Assembly: GCA_937139405.1 (NCBI GenBank)
Contig: CAKZPV010000032.1
Coordinates: 62,001 to 126,000, forward strand
Source: an uncultured Nitrospirota bacterium
GTDB taxonomy: Bacteria; Nitrospirota; Nitrospiria; Nitrospirales; UBA8639
Direction of reading: 5' to 3'
Length of the DNA stretch: 64,000 nucleotides
Position numbers and translations under genes: made by a program. Positions 9,491 to 17,973 of the stretch are shown here, one piece after another. The notes beneath the pieces are model-generated. The model was not told the origin of the DNA, searched no databases, and was given only the letters and a program-made list of their open reading frames with translations. Position 1 is the first letter of the stretch, and each line of letters starts with the position of its first letter.

Positions 9491-10390
9491 TCACTGATAC
9501 ACGGAAATATATACATCATCTGATCGTTTCTTAATCCAGGGAAATCGGAATAAAGTTCGAATTTGACTCGAATACTGCCCGACATTCACTTGTTGCCAAA
9601 TACCCTGCTTGAAATAATCACGATTTCCTTCATCACTGAGAAATCCCGCATAGCGCTTTTCGGTAAAAAAACTCACAGCCCAACTATTCGTCCACGACGG
9701 TTGGCATTGCTGGACATACGCATCCACTTGGTAAAGAAGCGCTTGAATCTTTGGAAGATCAACCATCACAGACTCAGGAGTCAAAAGAAACAGGACCTCA
9801 TGTCCTTGAGGAATCTTGATCAGACCAATTGCCTGCCCTAACTTCAGACATGCGGGTGTATCAAGAGCATAAACATCTGACTGGCCCGAATCGCCCTTCG
9901 GAATTGTCAGCGCTTGAGGAGAACCCTTTTTACATACAAACTTCAAAGAAGCTGGCGGACAATCCCAACGCAAATTCACCCCGAATTGCGCAATGTCGTC
10001 CAAAAGCGAAGGCATCCGAGGATTTAACACCAGCGCATCTTGAATGGACTCACCCGGAACAAGTTGAACGACGCGAGATCCGAGCTTCCAATCCTGAACG
10101 CGTTGCTTCACTAGACTTTCTTGTTCATCTAGACGAAACACAGAAAACCACTTCGAATCATTCGGAGGATTCCAAGGCAAATCACGAACGTTCACCGTTA
10201 CCGTATCCTGACTCACATTCCTCAAATGAATATGGAGCTCATAAACTTGGGCCTTTGGCTTCTTCAAAAAAACCTCCATCGCCAACGGCAGTCGGGGTTC
10301 TTCCTTAGAATCTGCAGCAAGACAAATTGCAGGGAGGAAGGCACCAACAAATACCCAGAAATACAATCGCGGAACGCAAACATTTTTCAT
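9491..10390 (-). CDS. Secreted hypothetical protein, 299 aa
   Basis: It begins with a signal peptide (MKNVCVPRLYFWVFVGAFL..., cleavage after CLA). The mature part has a beta-rich first half with PLAMEVFLKKPK and VYELHIHLRNVS, like an immunoglobulin-type fold for exported proteins, and a more helical second half. No catalytic motif is recognised. The start is set by AGGAAATTCC upstream of the ATG at 10388-10390. It is probably periplasmic and appears monocistronic. Confidence 0.65.
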   Translation of the reverse strand: MKNVCVPRLYFWVFVGAFLPAICLAADSKEEPRLPLAMEVFLKKPKAQVYELHIHLRNVSQDTVTVNVRDLPWNPPNDSKWFSVFRLDEQESLVKQRVQDWKLGSRVVQLVPGESIQDALVLNPRMPSLLDDIAQFGVNLRWDCPPASLKFVCKKGSPQALTIPKGDSGQSDVYALDTPACLKLGQAIGLIKIPQGHEVLFLLTPESVMVDLPKIQALLYQVDAYVQQCQPSWTNSWAVSFFTEKRYAGFLSDEGNRDYFKQGIWQQVNVGQYSSQIRTLFRFPWIKKRSDDVYISVYQ

Positions 10391-10780
10391 GGAATTTCCT
10401 AGCAATAATGCTCTTACAAAGATGGGACTGTTTAACAATCACTCTATAGAAAGATATGACCATTTCATACGAATGGTCAAATTAAAAGCGAGAAAAATGG
10501 CTAAAAGATTAAGACGGCATAGAGCCGCTGATCAACAGTCTGTCATTCTACCTCATGGACTGAGTTTCGGTCATTTCCTGCAAGCTTGATTAGCACATGA
10601 TCAACCATTATGAAACCCATATTATCCAAATTGATAATCATCGCACTCAAAGATCTCTCCCCCCATCTGTTCGCGTCTTTACTCGCTTTTGAAGCTGCTA
10701 AATGCCATACAAATGACGTCTGAAGAAAATCCCATCGTGATCCACAATTTTTGATCTCGGAACTAATGGAGGAGACACTA
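10391..10780. other. Intergenic stretch without a convincing gene
   Basis: The only candidate here is a 37-codon plus-strand frame at 10610-10723 (MKPILSKLIIIALKDLSPH...) with no ribosome site. It may be a fragment upstream of the decayed gene that follows. The other open frames in both directions have poor composition and no start signals. Confidence 0.4.
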
Positions 10781-11172
10781 ATGGCTAAGCAAAGAATCGC
10801 GGTCATGGTGGCAAGAGGAACACAAGGCGGTGGCGTGGAAATGGGAAAGCTTGCCCTCAGGTGTTTGAACATCCAGATAAGGTGGGCGCGGTCCAGTACT
10901 TGGCTCAAGCTTCAGAATTCACCAGTTGCAGGAGATGATTAACACACTCAATGAACAAGACCACAATTATCAGTTCAAGCAAATTCTTCATGAAGTATTT
11001 TGATGTGCGTCCTTTCCTAGGAGCGGCCAAACCTCGAGAAATGATGAACTACTTTGAAGATTACACATACTTTGCTCCAAATGCCGACAACATGATATCT
11101 CTTGCACGACACTTACCCCCCGAGAGTTTTACGCACTTTGCCAAATGGGTGTCGCAAAATATGACATCCTAA
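10781..11172 (+). pseudogene. Frame-shifted remnant of an unrecognised gene
   Basis: A strong ribosome site (GGAGGA, 7 nt spacing) precedes the ATG at 10781. The frame opens as MAKQRIAVMVARGTQGGG. Protein-like sequence then passes through successive frames: VFEHPDKVGAVQYLAQ from 10861, LQEMINTLNEQDHNYQ from 10926, and DVRPFLGAAKPREMM with YFAPNADNMISLARH from about 11000 to the stop at 11172. Read together this gives one soluble protein of roughly 130 residues broken by at least three frameshifts. The family is not recognised. The alternative is several overlapping tiny genes, which is less likely given the smooth hand-over between frames. Confidence 0.5.
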
Positions 11173-11219
11173 AAACAATTGTACTTGAAGAAAATTATTG
11201 AGGAGAGAGATGGTCGGGA

Positions 11220-11786
11220 TTACATCCTTAAGACATGAACACCTAAGGCGATTTGGAGTTTGAGAGGAACCCGTTCTTCAAGAAACCGAATGAAGGGAAT
11301 GCTGAGTGCACCCTGCCAAAAACTTATCCCTATTATTCCCCCAAGGGTGTCGGCCACTAAGTCCCATCCATCAGTATGTCGAAGCGGCGTAAACCATTGG
11401 TGAATTTCATCGGTACAGCCAAAGAGGACCACAGCCACGATGGTCATGAGGCCGATGGAGATTTTTGTTCTCTCGTTGCTAGAATAACGGAAGGCTCGAA
11501 AGGTGAGAACCGCCAACACGGCATATTCAATTATATGGTAGAACTTGTCATTCACTAAAGAAAACACATCCCCCTCGGCAGGAATGATGGAATTCACCGC
11601 ATCGAGCAAAACAACAAGTTCCTTCTGTGGGACTGAAAGGGAGGAGAGATAGATCATTGCCGTCGCATAGGCCGATAACGGTAGCCAATACCACACGAAC
11701 CCTCCCCAGTCGACCTTCTTCACTCGCTCAAACACCAGTCCAATGGCTTGGATCTGGTGAAAAACCCTGACTACGATTTCATTCAT
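11220..11786 (-). CDS. VanZ-family membrane protein
   Basis: 188 residues with four hydrophobic segments. VanZ-family signatures are visible: NDKFYHIIEYAVLA after the second segment and the conserved block TDEIHQWFTPLRHTDGWDLVADTLGG near residues 125-150, with the family DExHQxF and D-x(5)-G pattern. VanZ proteins are inner-membrane proteins linked to teicoplanin resistance in enterococci, but chromosomal relatives are widespread and of unknown function. It stands alone, so resistance should not be inferred. Confidence 0.82.
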   Translation of the reverse strand: MNEIVVRVFHQIQAIGLVFERVKKVDWGGFVWYWLPLSAYATAMIYLSSLSVPQKELVVLLDAVNSIIPAEGDVFSLVNDKFYHIIEYAVLAVLTFRAFRYSSNERTKISIGLMTIVAVVLFGCTDEIHQWFTPLRHTDGWDLVADTLGGIIGISFWQGALSIPFIRFLEERVPLKLQIALGVHVLRM

Positions 11787-12237
11787 TATTCTTACTTAGT
11801 CCCTACCCATTTACAACGCTCATTTTCTTGCCTAAGATCTTCGGCACTTGCCTAAGAATCCTTTACCAAATGATGTTTCATGCGAAAACAGACACATATT
11901 GCTATCAGATGTAGACAAGAGCGAAGGATCCAAAGGATTGGTTTGTCTCCCTTGTTTCCACGCTGGATTCTAGGTATACGAATGTGGGAATTTTGAGAAA
12001 CCGAATTGAGTGAGCCAATTTCCTACATAATCAATATCGGCGATTCCACAAAAAAAATGCCTGAAAATAGTTCTCACCTTTATTACAGCTTCTGTCAGGT
12101 TCCAACCCTACGGAAACAGAAATGGTAGTTTAAGCTAGAGGAGTATGCATTCTCGCAAGTTGCTTTGGAGTGTGCCTTGAAATTTTCCACTTTTCCATGA
12201 CTCTCACAGATCTTTACCTCCAGACAACCTGGCACAT
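11787..12237. other. Non-coding gap of about 450 nt
   Basis: No open frame with a ribosome site and protein-like composition was found. It is AT-rich and lies between the divergent VanZ-like and hydrolase genes, so it must hold both promoters. I could not identify individual promoter boxes with confidence. Confidence 0.5.
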
Positions 12238-12996
12238 ATGACCAATACAACCCGCTTTGAAATACTTGGATCAGACTCAAAATTGATCGTGGGTGATCGC
12301 CTTCTCGGTCACAACCGCCAACTATTATTTATTACGGGCTTTCTTTCCAAGCGATGGGGCACAAAAAGTAAAGCTCTCGCTGAATTATGCCGGAAACAAC
12401 ACTGGGGGTTTTGCTGTTTTGATTTTCGTGGGAATGGCGATTCGGAAGGAGCGTTCAGAGACTATACGCTTTATGACTGGCTTGATGATAGCCGTCGTGT
12501 CATACACATGATCAAGGACGGTCCTCCAGTGACTATTATCGGATCATCTTTAGGCGGATGGCTAGCCTGGATTCTTGGACAAGAATGTGAATATGCACAT
12601 CAACTTGTTCTCCTGGCTCCTGCTTTCAATATGATGAACAAACGCGCAGAAGAAATCCCTGCTTCACGACGGGATCAATGGGAAAAAACTGGGTGGATGC
12701 CCTGGGCTGACGATGCCCTACATGGGAATTTCCCACTCTCATGGAAATGGGTGGAAGAAAGCAAAACGTTGTGGGCTCAAAGATTTCACATACGTCTTCG
12801 AATTTCCACGACCATCTTGCATGGGTTGCAGGATGATGTCATTCCTCCACAAGGCAGCTGGGACTTTACTGAAGAATTATTGAAGCAGGATTCGCAGTAT
12901 CCAATAGAACTCCTTCTCAAGAACGGAGATCATCGGTTCAGTAGTCCTGCTAATCTTGCTACTTTCCTAGAGTTAGCGAGCCTGCCACAAGAGTAA
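12238..12996 (+). CDS. Alpha/beta hydrolase
   Basis: 252 residues with a complete alpha/beta-hydrolase triad: nucleophile elbow GSSLGG with Ser104, acidic residue Asp199 or Asp200 in LQDDVIP, and His232 in NGDHRF. The oxyanion region is near FITGF (31-35), and FRGNGDSEG (63-71) matches the usual strand-4 motif. No signal peptide, so cytoplasmic. The size and motif layout resemble the small serine hydrolases related to ABHD10/BioH-like carboxylesterases; the substrate cannot be read. It is separated from ychF by 71 nt and may share its transcript. Confidence 0.85.
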   Translation: MTNTTRFEILGSDSKLIVGDRLLGHNRQLLFITGFLSKRWGTKSKALAELCRKQHWGFCCFDFRGNGDSEGAFRDYTLYDWLDDSRRVIHMIKDGPPVTIIGSSLGGWLAWILGQECEYAHQLVLLAPAFNMMNKRAEEIPASRRDQWEKTGWMPWADDALHGNFPLSWKWVEESKTLWAQRFHIRLRISTTILHGLQDDVIPPQGSWDFTEELLKQDSQYPIELLLKNGDHRFSSPANLATFLELASLPQE

Positions 12997-13067
12997 ATGA
13001 GCCTCAACACAATAGGGCTTTTGGCTTAGAGACCAACCTCGCAAAGATTTGATACCGTGCGTTCCCC

Positions 13068-14138
13068 ATGGAAATAGGTATCGTCGGCCTTCCTAACGTT
13101 GGCAAATCAACCATCTTCAATGCCCTGACATCCGGAGGCGCTACAGCCTCAAACTACCCGTTTACAACGATTGAGCCAAATGTCGGCGTCGTCGCGGTTC
13201 CCGATGCCCGTCTCGCTCGTCTGACTGAATTATTCCAACCCAAAAAGACCATTCCGGCTTCCTGTCGATTCGTGGATATCGCAGGCCTCGTTAAAGGAGC
13301 CTCTCAGGGTGAAGGTTTGGGCAACAAGTTTTTGGCCAATATTCGTGAAGTCGATGCGATCCTTCACATGGTTCGACTTTTTGACGATGCCGATGTCGTC
13401 CATACCATGGGTAGCGTTGATCCCAAGCGTGATATTGAAGTCATTGAGATGGAACTCATGCTGGCGGACCTGGATAGCCTCACTCGGCAATTTGACAAAA
13501 TCTCAGGTAAAGCTAAGTCTGGCGATAAAGCCTCGAGAGAGACGCTGGCCACCCTCGAAATACTCAAAACTGGACTCGAAGAGGGAAAGCCTGCTCGTGC
13601 GCTGGGAATTGAACCAAGTATTTTGAAGGAATATTTTCTGTTAACCGCCAAACCGGTCTTTTATGTGGGTAACACAGATGAGAGCCCAGACTCTGCAGTC
13701 CTAGCCGATTTTCAGACTTTCACTAAAGCTCGTGGCTCAGAATGCGTCGTCATCTGCGGCAAACTAGAAAGTGAAATTGCTGAACTTTCCGGTGAGGATC
13801 GAGAAATGTTTATGAAAGATCTCGGGCTAGAACAAAGTGGCTTGGAAAAGGTCATTGTTGGCGCCTATGCCACACTTGGGCTCTCTTCCTACTTTACGTG
13901 CGGCCCCCAAGAGGTTCGAGCCTGGACAATTCCAATCGAGGCCAAAGCCCCACAAGCCGCGGGCGTCATTCATACCGATTTCGAAAAAGGCTTTATTAAA
14001 GCAGATGTCTACGGATGGACTGATATCGATCAGCACCGCACAGAAACGGTTTTACGCGAAAAGGGGCTTATCCGCTCTGAAGGCAAAGAATATATCGTCA
14101 AAGATGGCGATGTCTGTCATTTTAAATTCAACGTCTGA
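13068..14138 (+). CDS. ychF: Redox-regulated ATPase YchF
   Basis: A universally conserved Obg-like P-loop protein that preferentially hydrolyses ATP and binds ribosomes. The 356-residue length is normal. The G1 loop GLPNVGKST is at residues 7-15, and the family hallmark DIAGLVKGASQGEGLGNKFL follows near 67-86. The C-terminal TGS-like domain is present (IPIEAKAPQAAGVIHTDFEKGF with KEYIVKDGDVCHFKFNV). Expression is probably constitutive. The frame is intact with an ATG start at 13068. Confidence 0.95.
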   Translation: MEIGIVGLPNVGKSTIFNALTSGGATASNYPFTTIEPNVGVVAVPDARLARLTELFQPKKTIPASCRFVDIAGLVKGASQGEGLGNKFLANIREVDAILHMVRLFDDADVVHTMGSVDPKRDIEVIEMELMLADLDSLTRQFDKISGKAKSGDKASRETLATLEILKTGLEEGKPARALGIEPSILKEYFLLTAKPVFYVGNTDESPDSAVLADFQTFTKARGSECVVICGKLESEIAELSGEDREMFMKDLGLEQSGLEKVIVGAYATLGLSSYFTCGPQEVRAWTIPIEAKAPQAAGVIHTDFEKGFIKADVYGWTDIDQHRTETVLREKGLIRSEGKEYIVKDGDVCHFKFNV

Positions 14139-14433
14139 GGTTCTCTTCTCATTCGCTTTTTAGCAGAATCTTCATTAGATCTCCATACTCCATACTCAGT
14201 TCTATTTTTCCTGCATTCTTTCTCGCTTGAAAAATTCAAATGTAATACTTTAAATATACGTTAACTCGAACAGCCTGCAATTTGGCTGACTTTCCGGCTT
14301 CAAATGAAACCTTCATAATACTTAAACTTACACTTCACATACGCCCAAAGAAAAAGCTGGAAGGATTCCGTATTATTCTCTCCCAATTAGACCAATATTT
14401 TGTTAGGTTACGCCCTTTATTTCCAGGAGACAT

Positions 14434-15687
14434 ATGGCAGCACGTGTGGTGATTACAGGGATGGGAATCGTTTCTCCAATAGGAATTGGGATTTCTGAAT
14501 TTTGGAAAGCGGCCCTTCGTGGACAATCTGGCATTTCACCAATCGAATCGTTTGGCGATCTTCCGATGGAAGGATACCGCTCACAAATAGCTGGGCAGAT
14601 CCCCTCCTTTCAACCCCCACATCCTGATGAGGACAAGTTTTCCTCTCGTGTTGACCGCTACGCTCAAATGGCCTTAATGGCCACCAGAGAGGCCATTCAG
14701 AATAGTGGCCTCTGCATAGAGCGTGAACGACCTGAGCGCCTTGGTGTGATGGCAGGAGTCGGCATGGGGGGCATGATGATGGGAGAAAGGGAATTGACCA
14801 ATTTATATAATTTTCACAAACCTCATCGTGTTCACCCCAATTTCATTCCAACGATTACGCTAAACTCTGCATCGGGAATTATTGCGTTAGCTGTTGGGGG
14901 CAAGGGCCCAAACCTGACCGTTTCAACTGCCTGCTCCTCAAGCGTCCATGCAATTGGTCAAGCAATGCAGTGTATTCGCCAGGGGCAAGCTGATATGATG
15001 GTAGTGGTCGGAGCCGATGCCAGCATCACACCATTAGTGTTTGCTGGCTTTTGTTCTTTACGAGCTCTTTCCACCAGATTTCAAGACCGGCCCGAGCAGG
15101 CCTCTCGCCCGTTTGATCGCAAACGTGACGGTTTTGTCATGGGTGAAGGGGCAGGAACCATTATTTTAGAATCACTGCAACATGCCTCACGCCGGAAGGC
15201 CAAAATTTATGCTGAAGTGGCCGGTTATGCCGCGACGAGCGAGGCTTATCACATGGTGATCCCCAAGGAAGATGGCTTGGATATTGCTCGCACAATGTTA
15301 CTCGCCCTACAAGATGCGAAGACTGAGCCTAAAACAATTGATTATGTCAATGCCCATGCCACATCCACCATTGTCGGTGACGAAGTGGAAGTGAAAGGCC
15401 TCCGTGCGGTCTTTGGGAAACGGGTGGAAAAAATTCTTGTGAATGCGACTAAATCCTTAATTGGGCATACATTGGGAGCATCAGGGGCCATTGCCGCAAT
15501 TGCCACCACTTTATCTCTCGATAAGGGTATTATCCATCCCACTGCAAATTACACAGATCCAGATCCCAACTGTGCGTTATCAGGGATCTCAGCAACAACT
15601 CAGAAAAAATCCCTGAAAGCTGCATTGGTGAATGCCTTTGGATTTGGTAGTAATAATGCCGTACTCGTACTCAAGAAATTTTCATGA
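14434..15687 (+). CDS. fabF: 3-oxoacyl-ACP synthase II (FabF-type ketosynthase)
   Basis: A condensing enzyme that extends acyl-ACP with malonyl-ACP. The 417-residue length and all active-site residues of FabF are present: Cys167 in STACSSS, His308 in VNAHATST and His345 in LIGHTLGASG, with the C-terminal GFGSNNA motif. AGGAGA lies just before the ATG. The stop overlaps the start of the ACP gene by 4 nt, which in turn overlaps lpxD by 4 nt, so the three are translationally coupled. The link to an own ACP and to lpxD suggests a dedicated synthase, perhaps supplying hydroxyacyl chains for lipid A, rather than the main fatty-acid FabF. Confidence 0.88.
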   Translation: MAARVVITGMGIVSPIGIGISEFWKAALRGQSGISPIESFGDLPMEGYRSQIAGQIPSFQPPHPDEDKFSSRVDRYAQMALMATREAIQNSGLCIERERPERLGVMAGVGMGGMMMGERELTNLYNFHKPHRVHPNFIPTITLNSASGIIALAVGGKGPNLTVSTACSSSVHAIGQAMQCIRQGQADMMVVVGADASITPLVFAGFCSLRALSTRFQDRPEQASRPFDRKRDGFVMGEGAGTIILESLQHASRRKAKIYAEVAGYAATSEAYHMVIPKEDGLDIARTMLLALQDAKTEPKTIDYVNAHATSTIVGDEVEVKGLRAVFGKRVEKILVNATKSLIGHTLGASGAIAAIATTLSLDKGIIHPTANYTDPDPNCALSGISATTQKKSLKAALVNAFGFGSNNAVLVLKKFS

Positions 15688-16058
15688 CAATGTCCTTCCC
15701 CTCTTCAAATGGCCTTCAACAACAAGTTTACGCGACTTTAGGGGACTACCTCAGACGTGATCCTACAGTCTTACACCCAGAAGATTCCTTACGAGATGAT
15801 CTAGGCTTAGATTCTTTGCAAACGATTGAGTTGGTGTATCAAGTGGAGTCAGCATTTGATATACAAATTCCTGATGAAGATTTTGGCCGATTGCAAACCA
15901 TCGGGGATGTGGTGACGTATCTTGGGGAACGAACAGGGTTGACGAATAATCCTGTCTTGCCAACAAAAAGTTCGGCCAAAGCCAAGAAAACTAGCATTCA
16001 TTCAACAACCAATAACAAAGCAATAGCCCAGCCTCGCTCAAAAAGTTCAACTCCATGA
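15684..16058 (+). CDS. Acyl carrier protein with a long tail
   Basis: The first 90 residues are a standard acyl carrier protein. The phosphopantetheine site is Ser44 in DLGLDSLQTIEL, with acidic helix II and the IPDEDFGRLQTIGDVVTYL end. It then carries about 35 extra residues rich in Ser, Lys, Thr and Ala (KSSAKAKKTS..., PRSKSSTP), absent from AcpP, probably disordered. It overlaps the ketosynthase and lpxD genes by 4 nt each. The product should shuttle acyl chains between the ketosynthase and an acyltransferase such as LpxD. Confidence 0.87.
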   Translation: MTMSFPSSNGLQQQVYATLGDYLRRDPTVLHPEDSLRDDLGLDSLQTIELVYQVESAFDIQIPDEDFGRLQTIGDVVTYLGERTGLTNNPVLPTKSSAKAKKTSIHSTTNNKAIAQPRSKSSTP

Positions 16059-17137
16059 TGAGCACAAATCACACACAGGCTCTCCCCGTTCCCATTGAAG
16101 AACTTGCACAATGCGTCCAAGCCACCCTACATGGGTCATCTGATGTGTTGATTTCAGGCTTATCCCATTTGGAAGGAGCGTCTTCTGGAGATCTCTCCTT
16201 TGTTTTAAAACCCAAATTTCATGAAGCAGCGAAAAGCTCACAAGCTGCAGCTTTTCTTACGGCTCATACTATTCCAGATGATCCTAGGCCTCAATTGATT
16301 TGTTCCAATCCCTTGCTTGCTATCGTCACGCTTGCCCAGAAGTATTTTTCATCCCCTCTCCCACAGCGAGGGATTCATCCAACAGCCGTGACCGGGCATG
16401 ATGTACGCATTGGTCCAAATGTGGCGATCGGCCCATTGGTCACCATTGGAGATCGTGCGCAAATTGGCTCAAGCGTCACCATTTATGCAGGAGTACATAT
16501 CGGAGAAGATGCCGTCATTGGAGATGATTGCATTCTGTACCCACACGTCTCCTTACTCACAAACTGTATTTTAAGGAATCGAGTCATTCTTCATAGTGGA
16601 ACAATTATTGGAAGCGATGGGTTTGGGTACGCCCAGCATGAAGGACGTCATCACAAAATTCCACAATTAGGAAATGTCATCATTGAGGATGACGTGGAAT
16701 TAGGCGCCAACGTGACCGTAGACCGAGCAACCTTTGGGAGCACCGTTATAAAGCAAGGCACCAAAGTTGATAATCAAGTACAGATAGCCCATAACGTGGC
16801 TATTGGGGAACATTGCATTATCGTTGCACAGGTGGGAATTGCTGGCAGCACTCGCCTGGGGCATCATGTGATGATTGGAGGACAAGCGGGGCTCGTAGAC
16901 CATCTCATCATTGGCGACCAGGTACGGATCGCTTCAGGGGCGGGAGTCACGAATCATGTAGAATCCAATCACACCGTTGGCGGGCGACCAGCAGTGGCAC
17001 ATAATATATGGCGAAAAGCACAGGTCCTTCAATACCAACTACCCGATATGCGAAATGAATTGCGAGCTCTCCGGAAAGAAGTGGAAGACCTCAAGCAACA
17101 TCTACGCAAATCTTCCTCACCCTCCTCATCGACCTGA
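16055..17137 (+). CDS. lpxD: UDP-3-O-acylglucosamine N-acyltransferase
   Basis: LpxD transfers a 3-hydroxyacyl chain from ACP to UDP-3-O-acylglucosamine, the third step of lipid A synthesis. The 360-residue length is close to the family's 340-350. The N-terminal uridine-binding domain (GLSHLEGASSGDLSFV) is followed by hexapeptide repeats forming a left-handed beta-helix. The LpxD signature HSGTIIGSDGFGYA is near residue 185, followed by GANVTVDRATFGSTVI; the catalytic His should be in QIAHNVAIGEHC near 247. The C-terminal coiled coil is charged. Its presence shows an outer membrane with lipid A. Confidence 0.93.
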   Translation: MMSTNHTQALPVPIEELAQCVQATLHGSSDVLISGLSHLEGASSGDLSFVLKPKFHEAAKSSQAAAFLTAHTIPDDPRPQLICSNPLLAIVTLAQKYFSSPLPQRGIHPTAVTGHDVRIGPNVAIGPLVTIGDRAQIGSSVTIYAGVHIGEDAVIGDDCILYPHVSLLTNCILRNRVILHSGTIIGSDGFGYAQHEGRHHKIPQLGNVIIEDDVELGANVTVDRATFGSTVIKQGTKVDNQVQIAHNVAIGEHCIIVAQVGIAGSTRLGHHVMIGGQAGLVDHLIIGDQVRIASGAGVTNHVESNHTVGGRPAVAHNIWRKAQVLQYQLPDMRNELRALRKEVEDLKQHLRKSSSPSSST

Positions 17138-17187
17138 ATCATCATTACTCCTTCAACCTGTAAAAGGCTTAGGGACAACATGTCTTC

Positions 17188-17721
17188 TTACTTTTTCCCT
17201 GGAGGTAATACCAAACCTTTCCAGAAAAACATTTTGGCCCAAAAATACCCAGCCCATGGCAATGCAAACGCGGCAACTGGATGTAAAAATCCTGTCCACA
17301 CGCAGATTCCTGCCAGAGTCAATAACAAGACAAATCCCAAGAAATACCATAAAAACACCAAGCCTCGACCACGATGCTCAATCGTCACATCTGAAACGGT
17401 CTTCTTAGCCTTTCGCACTGATCGTTGCGTAAAGGCCTTCATGCGATTGGCAAAGTATCCTGGAAACTCTCTTAAGAGATATTGTTGATACTTCGTTTGT
17501 GCCAATCCCAATAACACGCCAGCAATGAGCAATGCGGAACTATAGGTAAATGTCTCCCAGCCATATTGCCCCTTGTATAGCTGATAGCCCAAGGCCACAA
17601 CTCCTACAAGGATAGCAATGAGACCTAAAAGGCTGGCAGGAAATAAGATATACGTACGGACAAACTCTTGAGCCTTTTCCGTCTCATCTTCATTCCGTCT
17701 GGCGGTAATAACTTTAGGCAT
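17188..17721 (-). CDS. Membrane protein of unknown function, 177 aa
   Basis: Four hydrophobic segments: residues about 25-48, 60-75, 122-142 and 148-165. A basic cytoplasmic linker (RSVRKAKKTVSDV) lies between the two pairs. The N-terminal 20 residues are charged and soluble. The gene sits 13 nt downstream of yacG and follows the ABC exporter in the same direction, so all three may form an operon. No family is recognised. Confidence 0.7.
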   Translation of the reverse strand: MPKVITARRNEDETEKAQEFVRTYILFPASLLGLIAILVGVVALGYQLYKGQYGWETFTYSSALLIAGVLLGLAQTKYQQYLLREFPGYFANRMKAFTQRSVRKAKKTVSDVTIEHRGRGLVFLWYFLGFVLLLTLAGICVWTGFLHPVAAFALPWAGYFWAKMFFWKGLVLPPGKK

Positions 17722-17734
17722 AGTTTCCGTTCGA

Positions 17735-17947
17735 TTAAAAGTTTTCAGTATCCCGTACTCGATCGCCGTTGTATTCTATAGGATCATCAAGGTCAGGGGC
17801 TTCATCTTGAGGAATACGATACTGCTCACCAAACCATCCTTGCAAATCAATTAATCGACATCGATTAGAACAAAATGGCCGATAGATATTGTCTTCCCAG
17901 GAAACTGCTTCATGACAGGTTGGGCAGCTATGTTTGCTTTTGCTCAT
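17735..17947 (-). CDS. yacG: DNA gyrase inhibitor YacG (zinc-binding)
   Basis: 70 residues with the four zinc-ligand cysteines of YacG at positions 8, 11, 26 and 30: CPTC then FCSNRCRLIDLQGW. The family signature C-S-x-R-C-R-x-I-D-L-x-x-W is complete. In E. coli YacG binds GyrB and blocks DNA binding by gyrase. The tail is acidic, ending RVRDTENF. It lies 26 nt downstream of the ABC exporter. Confidence 0.92.
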   Translation of the reverse strand: MSKSKHSCPTCHEAVSWEDNIYRPFCSNRCRLIDLQGWFGEQYRIPQDEAPDLDDPIEYNGDRVRDTENF

Positions 17948-17973
17948 TCTTACCCCGCTTTGTCATCAGGTTC

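Noticed and set aside
11220..11786. Glycopeptide resistance from the VanZ-like gene
   Set aside because: VanZ-family proteins are widespread without resistance, and no van cluster is near.
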